NCBI GenBank assembly: GCA_027490195.1
Contig: JAIXYN010000085.1
Location: forward strand, 124,001 to 188,000
Direction of reading: 5' to 3'
Source of the DNA: Verrucomicrobiaceae bacterium
GTDB lineage: Bacteria; Verrucomicrobiota; Verrucomicrobiia; Verrucomicrobiales; Verrucomicrobiaceae
DNA: 64,000 nt
Program-made: the position numbers and the translations under genes
The notes under the pieces: model-generated
Seen by the model: the letters and a program-made list of their open reading frames with translations, nothing else
Databases searched by the model: none
Told to the model about the DNA's origin: nothing
In this document: one piece after another, positions 9,441 to 18,620 of the stretch
How the letters are laid out: each line of letters begins with the position of its first letter
Numbering within the stretch: the first letter of the stretch is position 1

Positions 9441-9469
9441 TTAAACATGCACTTCTTGTGCAAGTTTAA
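9441..9469. promoter_or_regulatory. Near-perfect palindrome, likely operator for the Rrf2/NsrR-like gene
   Basis: Half-sites TTAAACATGCAC and GTGCAAGTTTAA match at 11 of 12 positions around a 5-base centre. The element ends 24 bases before the ATG of the regulator, so it overlaps its probable promoter. NsrR proteins bind palindromes of about this size and often control themselves; the link here is inferred. Confidence 0.55.
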
Positions 9470-9493
9470 CTCAATGCCCTCGTAAATCGAGGC

Positions 9494-9931
9494 ATGCGAC
9501 TCAGCCTCTTCTCCGATTATTCCCTGCGCGTGCTCATGTTCGCGGCGCTGAAAGGGGAGATTTTTTCACTCAGCGAAGTCGCTGAAGCCTACGACATCTC
9601 GCGGCATCATCTGGTAAAGGTGGTAAACTTCCTTGCCAAGCTCGGCTACCTTGAAACCCGCCGTGGCAGAGGCGGCGGCATCGTCTTGGGCATGCCTCCA
9701 GAGGATATCCGCATCGGCATGGTTGTCCGCCGCACGGAGGACACTCCCTTCATCGTCGAGTGTTTCGACAAGCAGCACAATACCTGTCCCATCAACGGTT
9801 CATGCCGCCTCAAAGGCGCGCTCGCCCAAGCCGTGAACGCTTTTTACGAAAACCTCGATCGCCATACCCTGCGCGACCTCGTCGCCGGCTCCGCAGGCAA
9901 AGACATGAGGGAGACCTTGATGTCTCAGTAA
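9494..9931 (+). CDS. Rrf2-family regulator, NsrR-like
   Basis: 145 residues. The N-terminal winged helix reads MRLSLFSDYSLRVLMFAA with the recognition part ISRHHLVKVVNFLAKLGY, and GRGGGIVL is the wing. Three cysteines near residues 94-107, in VECFDKQHNTC and GSCRLKGAL, match the Fe-S ligand spacing of NsrR, which senses nitric oxide and represses NO-response genes. A palindrome sits directly upstream, and a monohaem protein follows 55 bases later. The NO-sensing role is inferred from the cysteine motif. Confidence 0.85.
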   Translation: MRLSLFSDYSLRVLMFAALKGEIFSLSEVAEAYDISRHHLVKVVNFLAKLGYLETRRGRGGGIVLGMPPEDIRIGMVVRRTEDTPFIVECFDKQHNTCPINGSCRLKGALAQAVNAFYENLDRHTLRDLVAGSAGKDMRETLMSQ

Positions 9932-9986
9932 TGACGAACCCCGAACATTGAATTTACCCGCCATGGCTTGTCACCTTCCGCACCCT

Positions 9987-11300
9987 ATGACGAGATACGC
10001 CTTCATTCTGGTTTCGTCATTCTGCCTCCCATCGTTGCTTCAAGCCGAGGACGAATACGAAAACGCCCCCATCCGCTACTCTGAAACCCCGCCCAACGAC
10101 ACCACTCAGCGACTCGAAAGCCTCATGGCAGCTGGCAAAGTCAAAATTGACCGCACGGACGCCTGGACCGTGTTGCGCGATGTCATGAAGCAGTTCGACA
10201 TCCCTCAGGAGTCCCAGGTCATGGTCTTCTCCAAGACCAGCAAGCAAAACGACCGCATCAGCCCGCAGACACCCCGCGTCGTTTACTTCGGCGACAACGC
10301 CTACGTCGGCTACTGCCTCGGGGGTTCGATCGAGGTTGCCACCATTGATCCAAAGCTCGGCCCCATCTTCTACCTGCTGGACCCCTATGAGGAGCCCGCC
10401 AAGCCCCTGCACTTTCAGCGCGACAACAGCTGCCTGAGCTGCCACGGCGGCCCTTTCACCCCCGAGGTGCCCGGCGTCATCGTACGCTCCGTCTATCCCG
10501 GCCCTGAAGGCCATCCCATCATGAGCCAGGGCAGCACCGTTGTGGATACCACGACGCCGTTCAGTGACCGCTGGGGTGGCTGGTATGTCACCGGCAGGCA
10601 CGGCAGCGTCCTGCATCGTGGCAACGTCACCGCCACCGAGAAAAACGATCAGACCATTAACATCGATTTTAAGGCAGGAGCAAACATCACGAACCTCGCC
10701 AAATTCTTCGACGTCACCCCTTACAAGCGCAAGCAGAGCGACATCGTGGCCCTCATGGTGCTGGAGCACCAGACCAGCGTGCAAAACATCCTCACCAAGG
10801 CGAACCACGCCGCCCTGCGTGCCATGAACATGCAGACCAGCCTTCAGCGCGAACTGGGCGAAATCGTCATGAGCGAACCCACCGGCACTGCTCGCCGCAT
10901 CATCGACCATTCTGCAGAAGACGTCGTCGAAGCCCTGCTCTTCAAAGACGAAGCCTCACTTCCCGAAGGCGGCATCGAGGGAGACCCCGCTTTCCAGACC
11001 GCCTTCACCAAACGCGCCCCGCAGAGCAGCGACGGCCGCAGCCTGAAGGACTTCCAGCTCCTGCACCGCCTGTTCAAGCACCGCTGCAGCTACATGGTTT
11101 ATTCCCTCACCTTCCAACACCTCACCGCACCACTGAAGCAAACCGTCCTGTCACGCCTCTGGAACATCCTCGATGGCAAGGACACCACCGGCCATTTCGA
11201 CTACCTCACCACCACCGAACGCAGCCACATCCGCCGCATCCTCGCCGAGACCCTGCCCGGAGCACCTGCGGAATGGAAGAAGGCGCTGGCGGCAAAGTGA
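9987..11300 (+). CDS. Exported monohaem c-type cytochrome-like protein
   Basis: 437 residues from the ATG at 9987, which gives the signal peptide MTRYAFILVSSFCLPSLLQA; an earlier TTG adds 13 residues without signal character. A single haem-binding CLSCH motif lies near residue 152 (FQRDNSCLSCHGGPF). The rest is not assigned to a named family. Position right after an NsrR-like regulator suggests an electron-transfer or NO-related role in the periplasm, but this is context only. Confidence 0.75.
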   Translation: MTRYAFILVSSFCLPSLLQAEDEYENAPIRYSETPPNDTTQRLESLMAAGKVKIDRTDAWTVLRDVMKQFDIPQESQVMVFSKTSKQNDRISPQTPRVVYFGDNAYVGYCLGGSIEVATIDPKLGPIFYLLDPYEEPAKPLHFQRDNSCLSCHGGPFTPEVPGVIVRSVYPGPEGHPIMSQGSTVVDTTTPFSDRWGGWYVTGRHGSVLHRGNVTATEKNDQTINIDFKAGANITNLAKFFDVTPYKRKQSDIVALMVLEHQTSVQNILTKANHAALRAMNMQTSLQRELGEIVMSEPTGTARRIIDHSAEDVVEALLFKDEASLPEGGIEGDPAFQTAFTKRAPQSSDGRSLKDFQLLHRLFKHRCSYMVYSLTFQHLTAPLKQTVLSRLWNILDGKDTTGHFDYLTTTERSHIRRILAETLPGAPAEWKKALAAK

Positions 11301-11347
11301 GCAGAGCTGCGGGTTGAAAACTCCCGCTCCATCTCCAACCTGCGCTT

Positions 11348-11728
11348 ATGAAACAGCTTCTTGTCTTCCTGCTCTGCGCGTTTTGCCTGGCCTCCTGCGG
11401 ACAAAAACAGCCTGCCGAAGTCGGCTTCGCTGACAAGGAAGTCGAAATGCTCAACGACGGCAAAGAGGCCACCTACAAGGGAAAACCGTACACCGGCCTC
11501 ATCCGCAACAAACACTCGAACGGCAAGACCGCAGGCGAATACCCTTACCAGAACGGCAGAATGCATGGCGTGATGAAGGAATGGTGGGAGAATGGCCAGC
11601 AGTCCGCAGAAACCAACTTTGACCACGGTCAGCGCCACGGCCTCAACCGCTACTGGGACATGAAGGGGCATCAGACGAAGGAGCAAATCTACGACCACGA
11701 CAAATCCATCAGCGAGAAGCACCTCTAA
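11348..11728 (+). CDS. MORN-repeat lipoprotein (YwqK-like)
   Basis: 126 residues. MKQLLVFLLCAFCLASC is a lipoprotein signal. The mature part contains MORN-2-type repeats: GKPYTGLIRNKHSNGK, YQNGRMHGVMKEWWENGQQ and FDHGQRHGLNRYWD. These repeats occur in YwqK-like proteins, often mislabelled antitoxins; function here is unknown. The next gene begins 45 bases later after a TTCGTCATT-type repeat. Confidence 0.75.
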   Translation: MKQLLVFLLCAFCLASCGQKQPAEVGFADKEVEMLNDGKEATYKGKPYTGLIRNKHSNGKTAGEYPYQNGRMHGVMKEWWENGQQSAETNFDHGQRHGLNRYWDMKGHQTKEQIYDHDKSISEKHL

Positions 11729-11773
11729 ATTTTGCATTCGTCATTCTGATTTCGCCATTCGTCATTTTTCCTC
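11729..11773. repeat. Interspersed TTCGTCATTC-type repeat (fragment)
   Basis: Contains ATTCGTCATTCTGATTTCG followed by CCATTCGTCATTTTTC, the same wording as the arms of the larger inverted repeats at 28095-28201 and 44548-44679. Confidence 0.6.
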
Positions 11774-12484
11774 ATGGTCGCCCCCGTCATCGCCCTGTTA
11801 GTCATCGCCCTCGTCTCGCTGCTGGCGGTGCGTGTGGGCTCCACGGCTCTAATGATGACCGGCATCAGTTGGGACACCGCCAGCTTCCAGGCCTACTCCG
11901 CGTTCTTTGGCGTTGGTTTCACCACGAAGGAGGCGGAGCTCGTCGTGAACCATCCCGTGCGCCGCCGCATCATCCGAGATCTCATTCTCGCTGGAAACGT
12001 CGGCCTCACCTCGGCGCTCGCCACGCTCATCGTCACGCTCCTGCAAAGCGGCTCCGGCGGCGACACGATGCTCATGCTTGGCTGGCTGATCGGCTGCTTG
12101 CTGCTGCTGCTGTTCGTCTCACGCATGAGCTGGTTTCAAACAATGCTCGACCGTGTCATCCGATACACCTTGGAACGCACCGGCATGGTGCGCGCCCTCG
12201 ATTACGAGCTCCTGCTGCGCATCCAGCACGGCTACGTCGTCTCCGAGATCGAAATCCTGTCAGGCACCTTCCTCGCCGGTCGCACCCTGAGCGAATCCCG
12301 CCCTTGGGATCGCGGTGTCGTCATCCTCGCCATCAAACGCGATGGTGAAACGCACCCCGGCATCCCCAGCCGCGACGATTTGATCAAATCCGGCGACGTC
12401 CTCACCGCCTACGGCAAAGAATCCGCCCTTCAGGCTATGACACAGCCGTTGGAGCAACCCGCAACCAAGTACAAAGAACCATGA
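11774..12484 (+). CDS. Membrane protein with TrkA-C domain
   Basis: 236 residues. Three membrane segments are visible: about residues 1-30, 75-93 and 97-117. The C-terminal half (about 145-225) fits a TrkA-C/RCK-C domain: SEIEILSGTFLAGRTLSES, then IPSRDDLIKSGDVLTAYG. Such domains bind small ligands and regulate ion transport. No pore motif (TVGYG) is seen, so it is not clearly a channel. It overlaps the SDR gene by 4 bases (ATGA), indicating cotranscription. Confidence 0.7.
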   Translation: MVAPVIALLVIALVSLLAVRVGSTALMMTGISWDTASFQAYSAFFGVGFTTKEAELVVNHPVRRRIIRDLILAGNVGLTSALATLIVTLLQSGSGGDTMLMLGWLIGCLLLLLFVSRMSWFQTMLDRVIRYTLERTGMVRALDYELLLRIQHGYVVSEIEILSGTFLAGRTLSESRPWDRGVVILAIKRDGETHPGIPSRDDLIKSGDVLTAYGKESALQAMTQPLEQPATKYKEP

Positions 12485-13191
12485 ACCTCACCAACCAAGT
12501 CTGCGCCGTCACCGGCGGTGCCAAAGGCATCGGCCTCGCCACCGCCCAAGCCCTGCTCGCACGCGGCGCGCGTGTAGCCCTCCTTGACCTCGAAAACGTC
12601 ACGCTCGACCATCCGCATGTGCTGTCGATCCGCTGCGATGTCTCCCGCGCTGCTGATGTGAAGTCAGCCGTCGATCAAATCAACGAGCAACTCGGTCCCA
12701 TCGACGTCTGGGTGAACAACGCGGGTCTCGCGCGTCATCGCTGGATTCCTGACTACACCGAAGAGGAGATCGACCTCATGCTCGCGGTGAATCTCAAGGG
12801 CACCATTCTCGGTTCCCAGGCCGCCTTGAAGGCCATGATCCCGCACAAGCGCGGCCACATCATCAACGTCATCTCCACCGCCAGCCTGCGTGGCATTCCG
12901 AGCGAGACCGTTTACTGCGCCGCGAAGTGGGGCGTACGCGGCTTCACCCAGGGCTTGGCCGAGGAAGCCGCAGCGCACCGCATCCGCGTCACCGCCATCC
13001 TGCCCGGCGGCGTGGACACGGCGTTTTGGGATGACGCCTCGCAGCGGCAGGCCCCCAAGCAGCTTTTCCTCAAGCCCGAGCACATCGCCGACGGCATCGT
13101 CGCCTGCATAGAGATGGACGATTTCTGCGTTCCGCGCGAGCTGGTGCTGCGCTCGCTCGATGACAGCGATTTCTCGGTGAAGCCGGCGTGA
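12481..13191 (+). CDS. Short-chain dehydrogenase/reductase
   Basis: 236 residues. The cofactor loop TGGAKGIGLATAQALLARG (residues about 11-29), NNAGLA near 79 and the catalytic pair YCAAK (Tyr and Lys) near 142 define a classical SDR; a Ser of ISTASLRG precedes them as expected. DLENVT after the second strand suggests NAD rather than NADP preference. Substrate unknown. It overlaps the upstream membrane-protein gene by 4 bases. Confidence 0.88.
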   Translation: MNLTNQVCAVTGGAKGIGLATAQALLARGARVALLDLENVTLDHPHVLSIRCDVSRAADVKSAVDQINEQLGPIDVWVNNAGLARHRWIPDYTEEEIDLMLAVNLKGTILGSQAALKAMIPHKRGHIINVISTASLRGIPSETVYCAAKWGVRGFTQGLAEEAAAHRIRVTAILPGGVDTAFWDDASQRQAPKQLFLKPEHIADGIVACIEMDDFCVPRELVLRSLDDSDFSVKPA

Positions 13192-13339
13192 TCACTTGAT
13201 ACCCGCTTGTATGGCATCGGCGTGCAGGAAGGTAGCAAATGTCATGTCTGCCGCGCGATGAACCAGCGCGGCACAAGCCCGTATGAATTCTTCCCGCCAT
13301 GCGTTTTCTCAGCATGAGTTGAACCTCTGGAGCCATCAC

Positions 13340-14134
13340 ATGAACACACTGATCCATTCGCAGGCCTCCCGACGTGATTTCGTCAAAACCTCGGCCTTGA
13401 GTGCCTTGGTCAGCATGATTGCTGCACGCGTATCAGGTGGCAAAACGCCGCCATCCGTAGAGGATGTTCAACGCTTGGGTGGAGATCTGCCGCCCGCAGA
13501 TTTCATCGCACTCTTTGATGGCCTCACTTGGGCAAACTGGCAGCACGACCCGCATCTCGATGGCGTGTGGGAGATCGCAGACGGCGTCATCCGTCTGCGC
13601 ACCGATGAACCGCCGCGCGTGGCCGGCAAGGACTACAACCTCTCCACCACGAAGAAGTACAAAGACTTCATCCTCATGATCGACTGGCGGCTCACGGGCA
13701 AACCCTATGTGAAACCGCACCAGTGGCTCATGGACGACGGCCAGTTTCACATCGATGCAGCCGGCCAAGTGATCATGAAGGACAATCTGACGTGGGGCGA
13801 CAGCGGCGTATTTCTGCGTGGTGTGCGTGCGGCGCAGATCAACATCTGGTGCCAGCCCTGTGGCAGTGGTGAAGTGGGCACGAAGTTCAAGGACACGCAG
13901 GCCACCAAAGAAGAGCGAATGAAAACCATGCCCAGCGTCCGCGCCGACAAGGGACCAGGCGAATGGAACCGATTCATCATCTCGCTGCGTGGTGATCGCG
14001 TGGATGTGTCGCTCAACGGCAAGGATGTGATCCAAGGCGCACGCGTGAAGGACATACCAGCCGAAGGGCCAGTCACCCTGCAGAATCACAAGGACGCCGT
14101 GGAGTTCCGACACATCTTCATCAAGGAGCTGTAG
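13340..14134 (+). CDS. DUF1080 (3-keto-disaccharide hydrolase-like) protein with Tat signal
   Basis: 264 residues from the ATG at 13340 (MNTLIHSQASRRDFVKTSAL), which places the twin-arginine motif SRRDFVK at residues 10-16; an earlier start at 13283 would push it further in. The DUF1080 lectin-like sandwich is seen in FIALFDGLTWANWQ, VWEIADGVIRLR, DSGVFLRG and EWNRFIISLRGDRVDVSLNG. Members hydrolyse 3-keto sugars or bind carbohydrate outside the cytoplasm. Confidence 0.85.
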   Translation: MNTLIHSQASRRDFVKTSALSALVSMIAARVSGGKTPPSVEDVQRLGGDLPPADFIALFDGLTWANWQHDPHLDGVWEIADGVIRLRTDEPPRVAGKDYNLSTTKKYKDFILMIDWRLTGKPYVKPHQWLMDDGQFHIDAAGQVIMKDNLTWGDSGVFLRGVRAAQINIWCQPCGSGEVGTKFKDTQATKEERMKTMPSVRADKGPGEWNRFIISLRGDRVDVSLNGKDVIQGARVKDIPAEGPVTLQNHKDAVEFRHIFIKEL

Positions 14135-14162
14135 TACTGAGCTTCTTCACCACTATTCCCAA

Positions 14163-15467
14163 ATGAAGCCGTTCCTTTTCGTTCTAATCCTCGCCACCAG
14201 CCTCCACGCGGCGCCCCCCCTCGACACCTTCATCAAGGAACAACAGCCTTCTTTGATCCAGCTTTACGAGCATCTGCATGCACATCCCGAGCTTTCATTG
14301 CATGAAGAGAAAACGAGCTCCCGCATGGCGGAAGAAATCCGCAAAGTGGGCTTTGAGGTGACGAAAAAGGTAGGCGGCTTTGGCGTGGTGGCCGTTTTAA
14401 AAAACGGCCCGGGGCGGACGGTGCTCGTGCGCACCGATCTGGACGGCCTGCCAGTGCGGGAGATTGGCTCCGTTCCTTACGCCAGCAAGACAACCACCAA
14501 GGATGACGCGGGCAACGAGGTCTCCGTCATGCATGCCTGCGGGCACGACATGCACATGACCTGCTGGGTCGGTGCGGCACGGGCGCTCGCGGCTTCGAAA
14601 GATCAATGGAAAGGCACGCTCGTCTTCATCGCACAACCGGCGGAGGAGCGAGGCATGGGTGCGCTAGCGATGATCGAAGACGGCTTGTTTCGACGCTTTC
14701 CCAAGCCCGATGTCTGTCTGGCGCTGCATTGCGATTCAAGTCTTGCAACCGGCACCTTCGGCTTCTCCAGCGGCCCGGCTACGGCGAGCACCGACACCGT
14801 GGACATCGTCGTTAAAGGCATCGGCGGCCACGGCGCGATGCCGAACCTGACCAAGGATCCCATCGTGCTCGCCTCGCAGATTGTGCTGGCGTTGCAAACG
14901 ATCGACAGCCGTGAACTGCATCCGGTGGAACCGGTCGTCATCACGGTGGGCAAATTCAACGGCGGCACCAAGAGCAACATCATCCCTGACAAGGTCGAAC
15001 TCGGCCTCACCGTGCGCACCACCAGCCCAGAGACACGCAAACAGGTGCTGGATGCGATTAAACGCATTTGCCGCGGCCTCGGCATCGCCGCCGGACTGCC
15101 GGAAAATCTGCTCCCGGAAATCTCGCTGGTCGGCCCCGGCACTCCCTCCGTCTACAATGATCCGTCACTCACCTCACGCGTGACTCAGGTCTGGGCGGAT
15201 GCCTTTGGCAAGGCCAGCGTGATCGAACGCAAACCCACGATGGCCGGCGAGGATTTCTCCCGCTACACGATGACTCCCGAAAAGATCCCAGTCTTCCTCG
15301 CCTGGCTCGGCACCGTCGCACCCGCAAAATTGGAGCAGGCAAAAGCCAACGGCGAAATCTTGCCCAGCCTGCACTCACCGTTTTATCGTCCCGAGCCAGC
15401 GCCCTCGATCACTTTCGGAGTCAAAGCGATGACGCTCGCGGTGCTGAACGAACTCAAACGAGATTGA
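14163..15467 (+). CDS. Exported M20-family metallohydrolase (amidohydrolase type)
   Basis: 434 residues with a signal peptide (MKPFLFVLILATSLHA). Metal ligands are in place: MHACGHDMHMTCWVG, the catalytic Glu pair in PAEERGMGA, ALHCDSS, and the C-terminal His in LHSPFY. HAHPELSLHEEKTS and VRTDLDGLPV are typical of hippurate/IAA-amino acid hydrolases. It probably cleaves N-acyl amino acids or peptides in the periplasm. It is 28 bases after the DUF1080 gene. Confidence 0.9.
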   Translation: MKPFLFVLILATSLHAAPPLDTFIKEQQPSLIQLYEHLHAHPELSLHEEKTSSRMAEEIRKVGFEVTKKVGGFGVVAVLKNGPGRTVLVRTDLDGLPVREIGSVPYASKTTTKDDAGNEVSVMHACGHDMHMTCWVGAARALAASKDQWKGTLVFIAQPAEERGMGALAMIEDGLFRRFPKPDVCLALHCDSSLATGTFGFSSGPATASTDTVDIVVKGIGGHGAMPNLTKDPIVLASQIVLALQTIDSRELHPVEPVVITVGKFNGGTKSNIIPDKVELGLTVRTTSPETRKQVLDAIKRICRGLGIAAGLPENLLPEISLVGPGTPSVYNDPSLTSRVTQVWADAFGKASVIERKPTMAGEDFSRYTMTPEKIPVFLAWLGTVAPAKLEQAKANGEILPSLHSPFYRPEPAPSITFGVKAMTLAVLNELKRD

Positions 15468-15500
15468 AGCGAATCACCCGTTCGCGCCGTTGATAGCCGC

Positions 15501-17432
15501 ATGATTCGCTTCCTCGCCGCATTCTTCATCCTCCGAAGCCTCGCGCTCGCCGAGTTCCGACAACCGGTGCCTGATGTGTTTCTCTGGCAGGATACCTGCA
15601 ACGTCTATGTGTTAAAGCACGATGATCGTGCACTGCTCATCAATCTGGGTGATGGCAGTGTGCTGGAGCATTTGGCGGAAATCGGCGTCAAGCAGGTCGA
15701 ATGGGTTCTCTTTACTGATCATCATCGCGAGCAGTGCCAGGGAGCACAGAAGCTTGACCGCCAAGCGACCCAGATCGCCGTACCAAAGGAGGAGCAGGCC
15801 TTCTTCGAAACGCCCAATGAGTTTCGCCACTGGAACCCGCGCCTCAGCGACAAATTCACGGTTCATGGTTCCAGCTATCTCCGCCCGCCTGCCCAGCCCG
15901 TGAAGATCGACAAGGGACTCGCAGATGGCGACTCCTTCACCTGGAACGGCCTCACACTCACCTGCGTGAGCACACCGGGCCATTCACCGGGCGGGATGAG
16001 TTTCATGCTGAAGCAAGGCGAGCGCACGCTGGCCTTTACCGGCGGAGTCATGCACGACGGTGCCAAGATGACGAACTGGTTCGACACCGAATGGGACTAC
16101 GGCTTCGCCAAGGGGCTCGATGCGCTCATCGCCACCGTGGACAAACTGATCGTGCTCAAGCCGGACATCGCCTTTTCGACACAAGGGCCGGTCATCGCGA
16201 ATGCCACAGCCCAATTCAAAACCTACAAGGACCGGCTCACCCAGTTCCGCCCGGATTACGTGCGCGGCTATCCCGTCGATAACCTCTCCAAACGCGGACC
16301 TCATCCCGCCACCCAGCCGACAAAGGCTCACTACATTGTGAAGGTGACTCCGCATCTCTACATGTTCGGTCCGGAGATGGCTGGAAAGAACTTTGCCATC
16401 ATCATTGCTGACAGCGGCCACGCTTTGCTGCTCGACTGCGGCCTGTTTCCGAAGCTCGTCCTCGAACGCATCATCAGCGACATGAAGGAGTTTCTCGGGC
16501 TGAAGCAAATCGACGCCTGCTGGATCTCCCACTCGCACGGCGACCATTTCACGCTCTTCCCTGCGCTGAAAGACCATGGCGTGAAATTCTGGACGATGGA
16601 CACCATCGCCGACAAATGCGAAAACCCACGCTACTACGACTACCCCGCGATGATCGGCGCTTACAACGCCGGCTTTGAAAAGGCCAAGATCGATCGCATT
16701 CTCAAGGCAGGTGAGGTGGTCGAATGGGAAGGTTACAAACTTCACATCGACTGGATGCCTGGCCAGACCGAGTTTGGTAACGCGCTCTGGCTGGAACTCG
16801 ACGGCAAAAAGATCGTCTTCACCGGCGACAACCTCTTCGGCGATCCCGCTGACCCCGCGCAGAACGGCCACGAATGCGTCAACGCTCGCAACAGCGCCAT
16901 CATCGATGAGGGCTACCTCGTCGCCGCCAAATACCTGCAAAAGCTCCAGCCCGACATCATCATGGGCGCACACGGAGTGCTCATGACGGAGCCCAAGGCC
17001 TTCATCGAGCGCTACCACGACTGGGCGCAGCGCATCATCCGCGAATACAAGCAGCTGCTGCCCGATGCGAACTATGAGTACCTCTACGATCCTTACTGGG
17101 TCAGTGCTTATCCCTATCGTGTGGACTTTCAGCAGCAGGCCACACAGGAGGTCAGCATCACCGTGCGCAATTTCCGCGACACTGTGCAACAGCATCACGT
17201 CTTGCTTCAGCTTCCTCCCGGCCTCACCGCAGATCCCGCGTTCCTTGAAGGCACTGTCCCGGCGAAATCACGCCAGAGCTTCAAGCTCAAGCTCACCGCA
17301 GATCCCGCTCAGGTACCTGCAGGAGTGCAAATGGTGCCCATGGACATCACACTCGACGGCAGGCGTTACGGCCAGCTCTTTGATTTCATCATCCAGGCCA
17401 AACAACCCGCAAAAAAAGATACTGCGCAATGA
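15501..17432 (+). CDS. Exported tandem metallo-beta-lactamase-fold protein
   Basis: 643 residues. Signal peptide MIRFLAAFFILRSLALA. Two MBL-fold domains: the first (about 25-240) has TDHHREQCQGAQ where HxHxDH is expected, followed by STPGHSPGGMSF, so its metal site is altered; the second (about 275-520) has an intact SHSHGDHFTLFPAL, FTGDNLFG and MGAHGVL. A C-terminal beta domain (about 540-640) follows. The second domain is probably the working hydrolase. The stop overlaps the next gene by 4 bases. Confidence 0.85.
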   Translation: MIRFLAAFFILRSLALAEFRQPVPDVFLWQDTCNVYVLKHDDRALLINLGDGSVLEHLAEIGVKQVEWVLFTDHHREQCQGAQKLDRQATQIAVPKEEQAFFETPNEFRHWNPRLSDKFTVHGSSYLRPPAQPVKIDKGLADGDSFTWNGLTLTCVSTPGHSPGGMSFMLKQGERTLAFTGGVMHDGAKMTNWFDTEWDYGFAKGLDALIATVDKLIVLKPDIAFSTQGPVIANATAQFKTYKDRLTQFRPDYVRGYPVDNLSKRGPHPATQPTKAHYIVKVTPHLYMFGPEMAGKNFAIIIADSGHALLLDCGLFPKLVLERIISDMKEFLGLKQIDACWISHSHGDHFTLFPALKDHGVKFWTMDTIADKCENPRYYDYPAMIGAYNAGFEKAKIDRILKAGEVVEWEGYKLHIDWMPGQTEFGNALWLELDGKKIVFTGDNLFGDPADPAQNGHECVNARNSAIIDEGYLVAAKYLQKLQPDIIMGAHGVLMTEPKAFIERYHDWAQRIIREYKQLLPDANYEYLYDPYWVSAYPYRVDFQQQATQEVSITVRNFRDTVQQHHVLLQLPPGLTADPAFLEGTVPAKSRQSFKLKLTADPAQVPAGVQMVPMDITLDGRRYGQLFDFIIQAKQPAKKDTAQ

Positions 17433-18517
17433 ACCGCCGCTCCATCCTGACCTCCGTTGCCGGGCTTGCGACAACGAGATGCCTCAGCAATACTCCTGGC
17501 CGCATGCAAGCCGCCGTCCAGATCATACAGAAGCAGGTCGATGCCGGCATTCTCGAGTCCGCCGTGCTGCATGTTCGGCAGGGCAAAGACACCTTGCAGC
17601 AGGCCTTTGGAAAAGCTGGGAATGCAGACGCCATTTTCCTGCTCGCCTCGATCACGAAGACCATGACAGCCACAGCCGTGATGGTACTGGCAGATCGAAG
17701 TGAACTGCGGCTTTCCGATCTCGCGATGAAATTCATCCCTGAATTCAATGAAGGCGCGCGGAAACAGATCACCATCGAGCAACTACTCGCTCACACTTCG
17801 GGCTTACCGGATCAACTGGAGAACAACACCGAGCTCCGCTCCAACCACCCCCCCCTCTCAGAGTTTGTGAGAGGCGCGATCCGCACACCGCTGCTGTTCG
17901 CTCCGGGGACGAAGTATCACTATCAAAGCATGGGCATCCTGCTGGCTGCGGAGGTTGTGGAACGCATCACGAAGACATCGTTGCCGGACTTTCTGGCAAA
18001 GGAGGTTTTTACGCCGCTCGGTATGAATCATACCACTCTAGGTCTCGGTCGCTTCAAACTAGCAGACACGATCCGCTGTCAGACCGAGCATGCCGCGCCT
18101 GAATCCGGTGCTGGCGATCCGCATGCCGCCTCGTGGGACTGGAACAGCCCCTACTGGCGCAATCTTGCGGCACCGTGGGGCGGTGCCCATGGCTCGGCTG
18201 CAGATGTAGCGCGTTTTCTTGGATCTTTCATGCACCCGCCCGGCCAGGTGCTCCGTGAAGAGACGGCACGCCTGATGCTCCAGAACCACACACCGGGCCT
18301 CTCTGCCCGCCGCGGCATCGGCTTTGCCTTGGGACCGGAAGGATTTGGGAAAGACTGTTCCAAACAGAGCTTCGGCCACAGCGGTTCCACCGGCACCCTC
18401 GCTTGGGCCGATCCGGCGACCGACACGACCTGCGTCATTCTCACTTCCCTGCCCTCGCGCATCTCAGCAGAGACGATTTTACATCCAGTCTCGGATGTGG
18501 TGGCAGAGACACGCTAG
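17429..18517 (+). CDS. Serine beta-lactamase-family hydrolase
   Basis: 362 residues. Class C/esterase EstB-like fold: SxxK as LASITKTMTATAV near residue 73, YxS in KYHYQSMGI near 170 instead of YxN, and the HxG triad part in SFGHSGSTGT near 313. The N-terminus MNRRSILTSVAGLATTRC looks like a Tat or lipoprotein-type signal. Such proteins are esterases, D-aminopeptidases or PBPs more often than lactamases. It is translationally coupled to the MBL protein (ATGA). Confidence 0.88.
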   Translation: MNRRSILTSVAGLATTRCLSNTPGRMQAAVQIIQKQVDAGILESAVLHVRQGKDTLQQAFGKAGNADAIFLLASITKTMTATAVMVLADRSELRLSDLAMKFIPEFNEGARKQITIEQLLAHTSGLPDQLENNTELRSNHPPLSEFVRGAIRTPLLFAPGTKYHYQSMGILLAAEVVERITKTSLPDFLAKEVFTPLGMNHTTLGLGRFKLADTIRCQTEHAAPESGAGDPHAASWDWNSPYWRNLAAPWGGAHGSAADVARFLGSFMHPPGQVLREETARLMLQNHTPGLSARRGIGFALGPEGFGKDCSKQSFGHSGSTGTLAWADPATDTTCVILTSLPSRISAETILHPVSDVVAETR

Positions 18518-18620
18518 CTGGATCAACGCACGCGGTTTTTTTTTCGCAAGATATGTGCTCCTGAGGCAAATCAGGCATCAATATCGCGTTCTTTGGGCGC
18601 GTATTCCTTTCCGATTGACT

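Noticed and set aside
15984-17198. 404-codon minus frame over the tandem lactamase-fold gene
   Set aside because: Antisense to a gene with clear motifs; no recognisable domain.
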